DNA of 64,000 nt from Aedes albopictus. Its lineage: Eukaryota > Arthropoda > Insecta > Diptera > Culicidae. The position numbers and the translations under genes are program-made. Shown one piece after another: positions 36,671 through 47,600 of the stretch. The notes below the pieces were generated by a model that saw only the letters and a program-made list of their open reading frames with translations, did not search any database and was not told the origin of the DNA. How positions within the stretch are numbered: position 1 is the stretch's first letter; each line of letters opens with the position of its first letter. Location: NCBI RefSeq assembly GCF_035046485.1, contig NC_085138.1, positions 364,563,238 through 364,627,237 on the forward strand, given 5' to 3'.

Positions 36671-36960
36671 AAATACCCTTGTAACAACCTGCTGAAACAC
36701 TGAAGCTTCCCTGATATCCCAAGGAACCCCCCCCCCCCAACCTCTTTATACCCTCTGAAACCCCCTGAAACACCCCTGTGACTTCCAGATGTCCATCTAA
36801 ACTTGCTTAGAACCCCATCAAACCGCCTTAGAACCCGTGAAGCCCCCTCAAACACTTCTGAGACCTTCAGGTTCCCCCTGAAACCCCCTGGGACCACCTG
36901 AAACGCCCCTGAGACGCCTATGAGGTCCCATGGAACCTCCCTGAAACTTATAAGACTCTA
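36670..36960. repeat. CTGAAAC repeat patch with C-run
   Basis: Dense 'ccctgaaacaccc', 'cccctgaaaccccc', 'acgcccctgagacgcc' words and a C-run at 36728-36738. Overlapping minus frames are repeat-derived. Confidence 0.55.
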
Positions 36961-38200
36961 ATTTTGGGCCCTGGGACTGCTCGGTTCTGGAAGAGCACCG
37001 GTTTAAGCCCCAGACAGCTGGTCTAAGCCGCGGCCGTCTACGGGGTGGGTCTCCAAAACCTCTTTTAGTCCCAGGTCTCAGAGCGTCTGGCGTGGGGAGG
37101 TTTCCGGGCGCGAGGAACCTGAACTAACAACTTTAATGTGGATACAAATATATTAATCAACTTACGTCAATGCCGAAAGGATTGTTCGGTGGGTTTGATG
37201 GCGGCGCAGGGTTCAGTTGGCGGGAGCAGTGTGGCGACGGAAGGGTTCGGTCGCAAGGGATCCGGGCTTCGGGGTCCCGAAATCAGCCCCAAGTCCGGTC
37301 GGGGTGCCGGTAACTCCGACAGGAATGGCAGAAAACCCGTTCTTCGGCCGCTGAGGGTGAGTGAAGCGGTTACTGGAGATACTTGCGGTGATCGGGAGCG
37401 TTTGCTGTAGAACTTGGTGACACGTGGTACGAGCGACGGACGCAAACGGCAACGGCAGTGATGGCCCGCTCATAAAACGACCCAGGGAGCTCGAGATCGA
37501 CCACAATACCGGCCGGGATGGCGGAAAATCTGTTTGGGCTCACCAGACGGCACGCCGAGGATCGCGGGGTACTGGCTGAGGCTGTCACGGAAAATGTCCG
37601 CGTTCAAAAGGCTTCGTGGGCAAGCGCGCCGCAGGCGCTCGACGAGATGGTTCCGAAGGCCGGGAGTGCGGCCCACTCGATGGCAGTCTGGGCCTGGGTT
37701 AACGTGTCGCGAAGCGGCGACAGCCGGGTTACCGTCTGTTGATGAAGTGGCCGCACTTTGTAACAGCGGAATGGCGGGCACAACTTCTGTGGCTTCGTTG
37801 AGAGCTTGACCGCCTACGGTTTCTCCGAAGTCCAGGAAAAGCGAGAGTATGAACTCCGAGGCGACTCTCTGATCGTCGGTGTCACGATGGAAAAAAAAAA
37901 CTTTGACTGGCAAACTAGCCACTAATTGGTTGGTCGCAAAACGTGTCTTTCGTTCAACTGCCTCACTCTAACTGCCTTCTCTCGCTCGGCGTCCGTATCT
38001 TCTCCGTCTTCATACGGACACCCAATCACTCACCCACTCATGGTCACCACGCGTTTACCTGTTTCCGCCCACGCGCGGTACTCATATTAGCAATCGCTGT
38101 CATCATAGTCGCTCATCCACCTGTTCTGCGTTGTGAATGTCAACCCACCGAACGCCTTATTTAAACACACCGTTGGTTCGAACTAAATAATACAAATATT
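36961..38200. other. GC-rich island with overlapping frames, origin unknown
   Basis: This DNA is clearly more GC-rich than its surroundings. Long frames overlap on both strands: 37470-37922 minus (150 codons), 37213-37506 minus, 37138-37410 plus and 37534-37809 plus. None has a known domain. On the minus strand GAC|GTAAGT at about 37166-37174 would make a good splice donor. The complementary pair GTTCGGTGGGTTTG (about 37184-37197) and CAACCCACCGAAC (about 38143-38155), and ATACAAATAT just outside at 37142 and 38191, suggest an inserted unit. It could be a TE leader or a CpG-rich first exon. Confidence 0.35.
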
Positions 38201-38423
38201 GTTCCCTATTTTCCCGCGCTCGATATGGGAAACTGAATCAAATGTTACTGCTGGTAACAAACTACTTGAGACCCCATGAACAGAGCTGTACCATATCAGT
38301 CATACCATCTCATGCCAACACATATTGAAACTCCATCACGGTAAATGTTGATTTGGATTTTTAGATGAATTTCAAAGCTAGCCTATCTGCAGTGACGTTC
38401 AAACGTCAGCATAGTCAGTTCAG

Positions 38424-38593
38424 AGAGACGTAGGGTTTGGCGACCATAGGAATGTGTTTTAGTGGGTCGAGGAGAGAGTAGTCCTGGCTTCTACCGGCGT
38501 TGTAGAAGACGGCCTTAACCCTACACTACCCTAACCTTCCTGTTAGGGTGTCTGATGAGCAGATTTATCCCCCTATGGTTTAGAAGGAAAAAA
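38424..38593 (+). mobile_element. R1-clade 3' end, short 5'-truncated insertion with 11-bp target duplication
   Basis: Matches the 3' UTR of the R1-like element at 1287-1460 (there on the minus strand): 'cgaccataggaatgtgtttt', 'aagacggccttaaccctaca', 'ggtttagaaggaaaaaaag'. AGTCAGTTCAG flanks it on both sides (38413-38423, 38594-38604), which proves a separate target-primed insertion of only about 170 bp. Confidence 0.88.
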
Positions 38594-38604
38594 AGTCAGT
38601 TCAG

Positions 38605-39475
38605 TTGTTATGGACAAAGGAAAGTGACTGTGGCTTAACAGATCAGACGTTTACTTGGATCACAGCCAGCCTATCAAGATCGGCGATTTGTCGACCATTG
38701 ATCAAGTTTACATGATAAGGGATGTAAATGTGCAGTAATTCTAGCATTCCGTTTATTCAAACGATTGCTCGTTGAATTTTACATGAATATGTTTTTCTAT
38801 GTTCGATTTATAATCCTTGTCCTCAAGATCTTTGGCAGTTGAGACCATTGAACAATTGGCATTTTTTCCTGATAATGTTAAACTACGGACTTTTTTTTCC
38901 AAAACTCCTAGAAGAAACCGTACTGTCAAAAACACCCAAAACACAAAAAGCATCCAATTCGGCGAGGTCACCATTATTGTGTGCACCCGCGGTAAGGTCG
39001 ATTCTCAGAAATAGAGAAATCCAATCAACCGTTGTAGCACCTAAAATAGAACTGGAAGCCCCATTGTACCAACGTGGATTCATATATTCTGTCGACTGCA
39101 AACCGATCAGAAGCCCATCTCGACCCGTTCCTCACGCACCCACCCCCTAAACACGAAGCGAGAAAGCTTATCGATTTCTAGGGATGAATTATTATAAATC
39201 AATGATTTAGCAATAAAATCCCGGTGGTGCACGCGGCTTCGGGGATCCAATCGGGGCGAGAGTGATGATTACAATATTCCATGAGGCCGTTATTAACGAT
39301 TCCCTCGCTCCTCTGGGTTCCTCGCCCTCTGGGAGGTAGAGCCATCCGAAAGAGGGCGGTCAGGATCGATGATTTCTCTCACCCGCAATCGAACCAATAT
39401 TTTTAACGCGATTTCTGCCAGCTCATGCTGCTGCTGTTGTTGCTGCCGGGCAATCGTTCCTCTTAGGTAGGTAGG
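38605..39475. other. No gene; 39180-39460 is a low-repeat block
   Basis: No domain-bearing frame. The last 280 bases are unique in the window, moderately GC-rich, and end in a CTG/GTT triplet stretch ('ctgctgctgttgttgctgc'). Possible conserved non-coding DNA, but nothing in the sequence proves it. Confidence 0.3.
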
Positions 39476-39479
39476 TATA

Positions 39480-41662
39480 CAGTCGAGTCTCTTACTAAAC
39501 GAATTCCTATTAAACGGACTCCTATTAAACGAACTCCTACTAGACAGGGGTGAGCGTTATAGGAGACTAAGAGCTTATGGGATTTCGGCATTTTGGGGGT
39601 GTGGCCTATTATCTCCGGTGTGTTAAGAGTTAACGCAATAGGGCACTGCACTGTTTTGATTTTGTATGGGGTTTTGACGTTTCTTGGCCTTGTTGTTTTC
39701 AAAATTTCTTTAAGAGTGAAAGAGAAGCAGAGAATTTCATGGAGTGACCTATACTTTCTTCGGCAAAGTTTTAGGACTTGATAAGATCTACCATTTAGAA
39801 CTTTGATTCATATGATTAGTTGGAGGGCCCATATAGCCGAGGCGGTAAACGCACGGGTATTCAGCATGACCATGCTGAGGGTGACGGGTTCGATTCCCGG
39901 TCGGTCCAGGATCTTTTCGTAAAGGAAATTTCCTTGACTTCCTTGGGCATAGAGTATCTTCGTGCCTGCCACACGATATACGCATGCAAAATGGTCATTG
40001 GCAGAGGAAGTGCTCATAGAACACTAAGCTGAGAAGCAGGCTTTGTCCCAATGAGGACGTTACGCCAAGAAGAGAGAGAGAGATTAGTTGGCAACTTGAC
40101 CGCTAGAGGGACCATCAACAGTTAGATGCTAAATTGCACTACAGGAACTATATCAGGTTGTCAAGCAAACGTTACGATATGCGACAGCTCAAGACCCTGA
40201 CAATTTGGAAGGATAGTGTCTTCGGAAAAGTTGTTGGGTACGCCAATAACTTACTGACGATGTGTTGCGAAGTTCGAAATTCCTCCACTGGGCGGCGCTA
40301 GTGGGCAAGTAAATTTTCAAAACCTCATATCTCAGAATCCCGATAACTTAGAAAGCTGGTGTCTTCGGCAAAGTTGATCTGTATGACACAAGCTTACATA
40401 AAAATAAACACTTGTTTCGCAATTCTGCCACTAGGCGGCGTTTACCGGGTTTTTTCGTCTTTTTTCGACTTTTTTTGCTGTTTTCGGCTTGGCAAAACTA
40501 GTGTCGTTCCCCCCGATAACTTAGAAAGTTGGTGTCTTCGGGAAAGTTGATCAGAATGACATGAACTTACATAAAAATAAACACTTGTTTCAAAATTCTG
40601 CCACTAGGAGGCGCTAGTAAACATGCAAATTTTAAAAATCTCGAAGCTCAGAATCCAGATAACTTAGAAAGTTGGTGTCTTCGGCAAAGTTGATCAGTAT
40701 GACATAAACTTACATAAAAATAAACACTTGTTTCAAAATTCTGCCTCTAGACGGCGACACTAGTTTTGCCAAGCCGAAAAACCGCCAAAAAGGTCGAAAA
40801 AAGATTAAAAAACCCGGTAAACGCCGCCTAGTGGCAGAATTGCGAAACAAGTGTTTATTTTTATTTAAGTTTATGTCATACTGATCAACTTTGCCGAAAA
40901 CACCAACTTCCTAAGTTATCAGGATTCTGAGCTATGAGATTTCTAAAATTTGCAAGTTCACTAGCGCCTCCTAGTGGCAGAATTTTGAAACAAGTGTTTA
41001 TTTTTATGTAAGTTCATGTCATACTGATCAACTTTGCCGAAGACACCAACTTTCTAAGTTAACAGGATTCTTAGCTATGAGATTTCTAAAATTTGCATGT
41101 TCACTAGCGCCGCCTAGTGGCGGAATTGCGAAACAAGTGTTTATTTTTATGTAAGTTTATGTCATACAGATCAACTTTGCCGAAGACACCAACTTTCTAA
41201 GTTATCGGGATTCTGAGATATGAGGTTTTGAAAATTTACTTGATCACTAGCGCCGCCCAGTGGAGGAATTTCGGACTTCGCAACACATCGTCCGTAAGTT
41301 ATTGGCGTACCCAACAACTTTTCCGAAAACACTATCCTTCCAAATTGTTAGGGTCTTGAGCTTTCGCATATCGTAACGTTTGCTTGACAACCTGATACAG
41401 TTCCTGTAGTGCAATTTAGCATCTAACTGTTGATGGTCCCTATAGCGGTCAAGTTGCCAACTAATCATATGAACCAAAGTTCTAAATGGTAGATCTTATC
41501 AAGCCCTAAAACTTTGCCGAAGAAAGTATTGCATTAACTTTTAACACACCCGAGATAATAGGCCACATCCCCAAAATGCCGAAATCCCATAAGCTCTTAG
41601 TCTCCTATTAAGCGGATTCCTATTGCGCCCCCCGACCAGTGATCTTATAAGAGTCTCGACTG
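39480..41662. mobile_element. Giant palindromic (foldback) transposon, TA-flanked
   Basis: Ends CAGTCGAGTCTC and GAGTCTCGACTG, flanked by TA (39478-39479, 41663-41664). The two halves are reverse complements almost to the centre at about 40770. Each half holds several copies of a unit of about 150 bp with 'ttggtgtcttcggcaaagttgatc' and 'taaacacttgtttc'. The left arm contains a SINE (39824-40081) absent from the right arm. No transposase frame, so it depends on a Tc1/pogo-like enzyme elsewhere. Confidence 0.88.
39824..40081 (+). mobile_element. tRNA-derived SINE (GA-tailed family), complete 5' end, 10-bp target duplication
   Basis: A-box TAGCCGAGGCGG and B-box GGTTCGATTCC are intact, followed by 'aaaggaaatttccttgac', the 'gtgcctgccacacgat' block and a (GA)n tail. 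GATTAGTTGG is duplicated at 39814-39823 and 40082-40091. The right arm of the host palindrome keeps the empty site with a single copy. About 20 bases ('ctctcagttaataactgtgg') present in other copies are deleted. Confidence 0.92.
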
Positions 41663-41664
41663 TA

Positions 41665-42320
41665 TTTCTTAAGCTGCTAAATGGTGCTGCCAAGTTGGCT
41701 ACCTTCCAACCAACCGAACCTTTTTTGCGTTCTACTATCGATTGCCTCGTCCCACTCTTCCACTACCGTACCACCTTCTGGGATTGTTGTGTATATTTGC
41801 GCTGTAAAACGATTATAAACAGTCATTTATGAGGCGTTAGGCTCGAGCCTGTGTGTGCCCAAGTGAGCTTGACTAACCGATCTGGGTGCGAAGGGATTTT
41901 ATGATGTGGTTTCGTTCTGCTGGGCCATGGGCGTTTCAGGGCTAAGGGTCTGTTTGCACCTTAAATTTAAACATTTACAATGGAGGGTGGCATTTGGTGC
42001 CCATCCTCGATGACGCACGATGCTCGCTAAGTCACGTTCTACCTGGTTCACCAATCTTGCACACAGCGCTCCTTGTTTTCATGCAACATGCCATGCCCAT
42101 CGTATTCTTTCGCCTGTGGCTACCTTCTGGATGCTGGGATGACCGTAGAGTGCCGCGAGGTTGTGGTTTATCGCACATTGATGCACACCGTTGAACTATA
42201 TATCGCTGAAAATCGACCTCAAACGAGCCGTTCGAAAACTCCGAGTGATTGCAATTGCAATGGACTTAAGTCCTCCTCCAGCATGGTATATGCCTCGTAT
42301 CTTTTTTTTTCTAAACCATA
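41665..42320. other. No gene recognised
   Basis: Short frames on the plus strand (41994-42194, 42073-42321) show no domain. No TE termini recognised. Confidence 0.4.
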
Positions 42321-42323
42321 AGG

Positions 42324-42417
42324 GGCAGTTCATAAACCACGTCGACTTTTAAGGGCGACGAGGGGGGATGGAGGATCTGAGAAGGGAAATTTTGGTCTAC
42401 GTGGCTTATGAACAGCC
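42324..42417. mobile_element. Small MITE-like inverted repeat
   Basis: GGCAGTTCATAAACCACGT at the left and ACGTGGCTTATGAACAGCC at the right are complements with two mismatches. 94 bp, with a purine-rich middle. No confident target duplication. Confidence 0.6.
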
Positions 42418-42429
42418 TCTAAGAGGATT

Positions 42430-44470
42430 ATCTGCTCAACAGCCACTTGAATAGGGAGGTCCAGCTAGTGTGGGACCTGTCAGTCGTCAATAAGGAACCA
42501 CCATTTACCTTGCCGCCAAGCACTACGTCTCTTCAGGATCATCAGGAGGGCATTTCTTCGGAGAGAGGTTTGTTCGCATTTCACCCTATGATTAACTGCA
42601 TAGCCTTGTACCAACGAGCAAAATTGCACGCTATTTTAGGATACACTGTTAGTACCGAGATTAGCCAGATCGGCATCTATTTAGTATGGCAAATGCCTCC
42701 AGCAGGATCTGAACCCCCATTCCACGGCCCAGCAATTGAAGTCGCCCGCTATTACCAAGTGGCTTTTGCTCTGTTAGCTCGGTCGCCAAGTCCGGCATCT
42801 GCATGAACTGCTCGTTCGACCACCCCGGAGGAGCATAACAGCTACAGAAGAAGACAAGGAAGAATACCACATTTGCTTTGGCGACCACAAAGCCCTTGTA
42901 AGTAAAAGACATCAACTCGTGGATGGGGTATTTACCTGTCGTCTATATCGCCGCCATTTTTCTGGACCCATTCGAGATCGAATTGCCGTTGCCGTTGGGT
43001 ATTCAGTATGGGTCCGCTATGTTGGTGATTTCCGTCCCCCACTCAGAAACTGCCTGACAAAGCAATTGCTGAGCTACGTCACGATGGTTCAGGTTCAGAT
43101 GCGTTACGTGCATTGTGATTTGTTCACTGCGGATGGGCATCTTGGATCACCCGTTGGGTGCCTGTTGTTCACGGATTTCCCGGAAAAAATCCGACAAATT
43201 GGTGGACTCTTGCAGTCTTGTGCATTTCCTGCACAGTTACTCATGTCAGGGCCTATGCAGTCCAATGACTTGTCTTCTGGTTCCAGACACCTGAAGCAAA
43301 CCTCCGGTGGCTGATAAAAGGTCAGATGGCATACTGACCAGCCCACCTTGATCTTCCCTACTTTAATGGACTTATTCACGTCCGCCACAGGTAGCTGTAC
43401 CAAGGTTACCCGTGTCCCTGCCGGCCTCTTCCGTAGCCTAATGGCTGCGGTGAACACCTACACCTCCTGCTGTTGTCGCAGTGCTGTGACGAGCTCTTCC
43501 GCTTCAGTGACCTCGTCTAGGTTCTTCACCTTCAGAGTCGGCTTGCGTTCCTTGTCGCGCTTGAGCTCTAGGATCATTTCACCGCATCGTTCTTAAGACG
43601 ACCGAGTATCTATACTGTTCGGTCTTGATGACGAGCACGTCACCTTTCACGCGCTTGGCTTCTTCTACGACTTCTTGGTTTGGCGTCCCTGTTCTCCAAG
43701 ACTTGCAGTTTTTTTATTCTTCCTCTTCCGCTCGACTTTCGTTCAAGGTAGGTCTTCCCCTTAGTTCGCGCTACTCTGTGGTTGCTGATAGCTTAACAAC
43801 GGCCGCAACCCTTTCAGGACTGCCCAGCCTTTTCAGGCCCACCCTTCCCAGCTTTTCGGGACGTCTGGCTGGGGGTCCGACTTATTGGTATTACTGCCGA
43901 CCTTCGAGCTTAGTATCCGCCAAGTATTGTGGGCACCGCCAACAGCTCTTCGCCTGACGGCTGCCTCACCCGCTTCTGCGAGTGCTTATCAAAAGCAGTT
44001 GCATCCGCCACACCTTTTGAACTGCCGGCGAAAGCGAAGACCTCCGTCTGAGTAGACTTCGTAACCTTTGCTTTCACTGCTGTCATGGAGTCTCTTTTGA
44101 TCTTGCTTGGCTTCGTCCATCGACTTACGAAGTCGCAATAGGGCCGTTTTTTGGTCCTTAATTATGTTGCACTTCGTGGACGCAAAGTCGATGATCTTAC
44201 TAAACTGCTGTTCATCCACCCCAATTGCAGATAACCCATCTCTTTTTTGGTTGCTGGCCCTCATCAAACCCTCATCATGGGATCGGAGCTCCCACGCTGG
44301 AGCTGCGTGCATTCGTGCATAGCTTCATGAAACAAAAGATACGTTTAGCGCCAAATAGTATTGCAGAAACTACACCACCTTGTACACCACACAATACGTT
44401 TTTTTTTTTCTGTTCGGATGAGCCACTGCGACCAGTATTTAGATCTTTTGTGGCAATACCCGTATCCTTA
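42430..44470 (-). pseudogene. R1-clade element, ORF1 and endonuclease part (decayed)
   Basis: On the minus strand, 44470-43989 gives an ORF1 N-terminal region with charged segments (RLRKSMDEAKQDQKRLHD). 43457-43104 gives the nucleic-acid-binding part (KIKVGWSVCHLTFYQPPEVC, CFRCLEPEDKSLDC), a degraded series of CCHC knuckles. 43080-42450 gives the start of ORF2's apurinic-type endonuclease (AAQQLLCQAVCEWGTEITNI, SCYAPPGWSNEQFMQMPDLA). Frameshifts and stops are frequent. The element continues beyond the gypsy insertion at 44471-48765; the few bases right of it are probably its 5' end. The plus-strand frames here are shadows. Confidence 0.75.
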
Positions 44471-44608
44471 TGTAGCAGCTAAGTCAGTCAGGTTAGCACA
44501 GGCTTAGGCACATCTAGTTAGCACAGGTTAGAATGACACTTATTGTACCATTATCATCTGAGACACGAAATACAGCAGACGTACAACTACTTGCCGTGTC
44601 TAACTTCA
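44471..44608 (+). repeat. 5' LTR of the gypsy element
   Basis: Begins TGTAGCAGCTAAGTCAGTCA and ends GTGTCTAACTTCA. It would hold the promoter and the transcript start. A TGG that could open a primer-binding site (TGGGATTACG) lies about 9 bases after the LTR; the tRNA is not identified. Confidence 0.93.
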
Positions 44609-44651
44609 GTTCAGAAGTGGGATTACGAAAATTTTCACCCAACGCGACATC

Positions 44652-47600
44652 ATGGAAGCAGTTCACTCTGGCGTAGTCATACATCCTGAATACGTTAACG
44701 CAATGATTCCTGTGTTTGAACCGAAAATCATGGAAGCCAAGCGATGGATACGGAACGTTGAACGATTTGGTGTAGCAAGTGGATGTTCGAATGGACTACT
44801 CTTGAATTTGGCGGTTATGCGATTAGGAAAGACTGGCAAGCTTTGGTATGAGATGGTTGAAGAAAGCATTGAAAGTTGGAGCAGTTTCAAGATCAAATTA
44901 GTTGAATGGTTTTCTGGTGCTGTTGATGAAGCCGACGTTCATGCGGAGTTGATGCAGAGGGCGAAAACTTTGGATGAAACATATGAAGATTTTGCGTTTG
45001 ACATTATCTCCAAGGCCAAGCGAGTGAGAATGAGTGATTCAGCAATTATGAAGTATATTATCCAAGGAATTCCACACCCATTGGTTCGTTCTATACTCAG
45101 CACAACGTTTTATCAATCAACGGAAGAGTTAGTGTCGGCTTTGAGGCGTATTGAAGGACAAGAAAGTTTCAGAAAGAAAATGAACATGGACGCACTCAAA
45201 TCAGAAGAGGATAGCAGAGTAGCTGAAAATGAATATCAAGTTTATAATTCAAAATGCAGTGAATATCACAATGGCGGAAGAATCTCTAATCCAATGTCAA
45301 GGCAAAGTAACGTGAAAACATCTGGACATTTTCAAATGGACCAACATCGGACTGGAGGACAAGGCAACCATACACAAACTGTGAAACAAGAAGCTGACTT
45401 CCAGGAGAACTATGTTTATGCATCACAAAAATCAATCGAAAATCATGGTAGGGTTAGCATAGAACAGGTATATTTTGGAATTTTTATCAGGTTTAACAAT
45501 CATCTAGTTAGTTCAGACGCTTTATTTGATACTGGTAGTCCTATATGTCTAATCAAGAATAGCCTTGTTCCAGGTAGTATTCAATATCGTAAACTTTCTG
45601 AGAATTTATATGTTGGGTTAAATAATTCAAAACTTAATGTGTTAGGATATTTTGATACTGAAATTGTTGTTAATAACTTTATTTATAACTTACAGTTCAA
45701 GATTGTGCCAGATTCCACGATGCGCCCGATGTGTATTTTGGGGTCGGATTTCGTTACAAGCAACAACTTGATAGTTGAGTATGACGGTCGCTCAATACAA
45801 TTTGCTTCAAAAAACAGACTGACTGCAGCACAAACTTTGAATTTGGCATCAGCAACGGATGGCCCACTGTTTGAAATAAACAACATTGAGGTAAGCACTG
45901 ACACTTTCTTGAAGACTGATGTGGATATTTTAGATATTGGTGATAGTGGAACTTCATTGTCAGATACAAACAGAATCAAATCTCTCTTCATTGAAATGTA
46001 TGGTAATAGCGATTTAAGACCAGACCAACCAGATATTGAGCATACAATGAGAATAGATTTAACAGATAACAGACCTTTTAATTTTTGTCCTCGTCGTTTA
46101 TCCCATAGTCAAAAAATAGAAGTTGAATCACAGATTGATAAATTACTTAAAGAAGGTATAATTACAGAGAGCAATTCTCCTTATGCTAGTCGAATAGTTT
46201 TGGTGAAGAAGAAAGACAAAACATGGAGAATGTGCGTAGACTATAGGGAGCTAAATAAAATCACTGTAAAAGATAGATATCCATTACCGTTGATTGAAGA
46301 GCAGTTAGATAGTTTGAAAAACAAAAAGTATTTTTCTACTTTGGATCTAAGAAACGGTTATTATCATTTACATATTGATAAGAAATCTCAAAAATACACG
46401 GCATTTGTAACACATTTAGGACAATTTGAATATAAACGAGTTCCATTTGGATTATGCAACGCTCCATCTGCCTTTATGAGATTCATTAACAAAATTTTCC
46501 AACCTCTTCTCAGAAAGGGTAAAATAAAAATCTATATGGATGACATACTAATTGCTACCGAAACAATTGAGGAACATTTGGAAATACTTAAGGAAGTTTT
46601 TGAAATTTTAAATAGGAACCATTTGCAGCTTCAACTGGCAAAATGTTCATTTTTAAAGACAAATATTGAATACCTGGGGTACAAACTAAGTGAATCTGGT
46701 ATTCAACCGAGCGAGAAGCACATCGAATGCATTAAAAAATTTCCTATTCCTAGAAACATTCATGATGTAAACAAATTTATTGGACTTGCGAGTTACTTCA
46801 GGAAATTCATAGCTAATTTTTCAATTATTGCTAAGCCACTCTATGACCTGCTTAAGAAAGATAAAAAGTTTAGTTTTCAAAAACAACAATTAGAAGCGTT
46901 TGAAACATTGAGAGACAAATTGATTGCGGATCCCATTTTAAAAATATATTCTCCAAATGCAAGAACAGAACTCCATACTGATGCAAGTTCCCATGGGTTT
47001 GGCGGTGTTCTAATGCAAGAACAATCGGATGGTCATTTGCATCCAATCATGTATTATAGCCAAAGAACCAACAGTAGCGAATCAAAGTTGCATTCGTTTG
47101 AGCTGGAAGCTCTAGCAGTAGTTAACAGTATTAAAAGATTTCACATATATTTACAAGGCATCAAATTCACTATAGTAACAGATTGCATTGCTTTAAAAGA
47201 AACTTTAAAAAGGAAGGACATTAACGTGAAAATAGCTAGATGGGAGATTTTCTTGTCAGAATATGATTACGACATAATTCATAGAAATTCGATTAACATG
47301 AAACATGCTGATGCCTTATCAAGAATTCCTGAAATTTGTTTAATTGAAAATGAACCCAATTCTTTTGAAAGAGCAATTATTGCAAGTCAAATTCAAGACC
47401 CGGAAGTAGAAAGAATTCGACAATTATTAGAAACTCGGGAAGATAAAAATTTTGAATTAAGAAACGGAATCGTGTATAAAAAAATGAAAAGGAATCAGTT
47501 GTTATTTTATGTTCCGAAAAATATGGTCAACCAAATTTTGAAAATGCATCATGATGATTTTGGACATTTTTCTACTGATAAAGTATATGCAAATATGATA

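Noticed and set aside
37470..37922. 150-codon minus frame as a host protein
   Set aside because: No domain, several overlapping frames of similar length on both strands in GC-rich DNA; kept only as an unexplained island.
37142..38200. ATACAAATAT pair as a certain target duplication
   Set aside because: The inverted pair lies more than 30 bases inside both copies, so the boundaries do not agree; AT-rich 10-mers can match by chance.
43348..43957. Plus-strand frames of 82 and 110 codons
   Set aside because: They are antisense to the decayed R1 ORF1 region.
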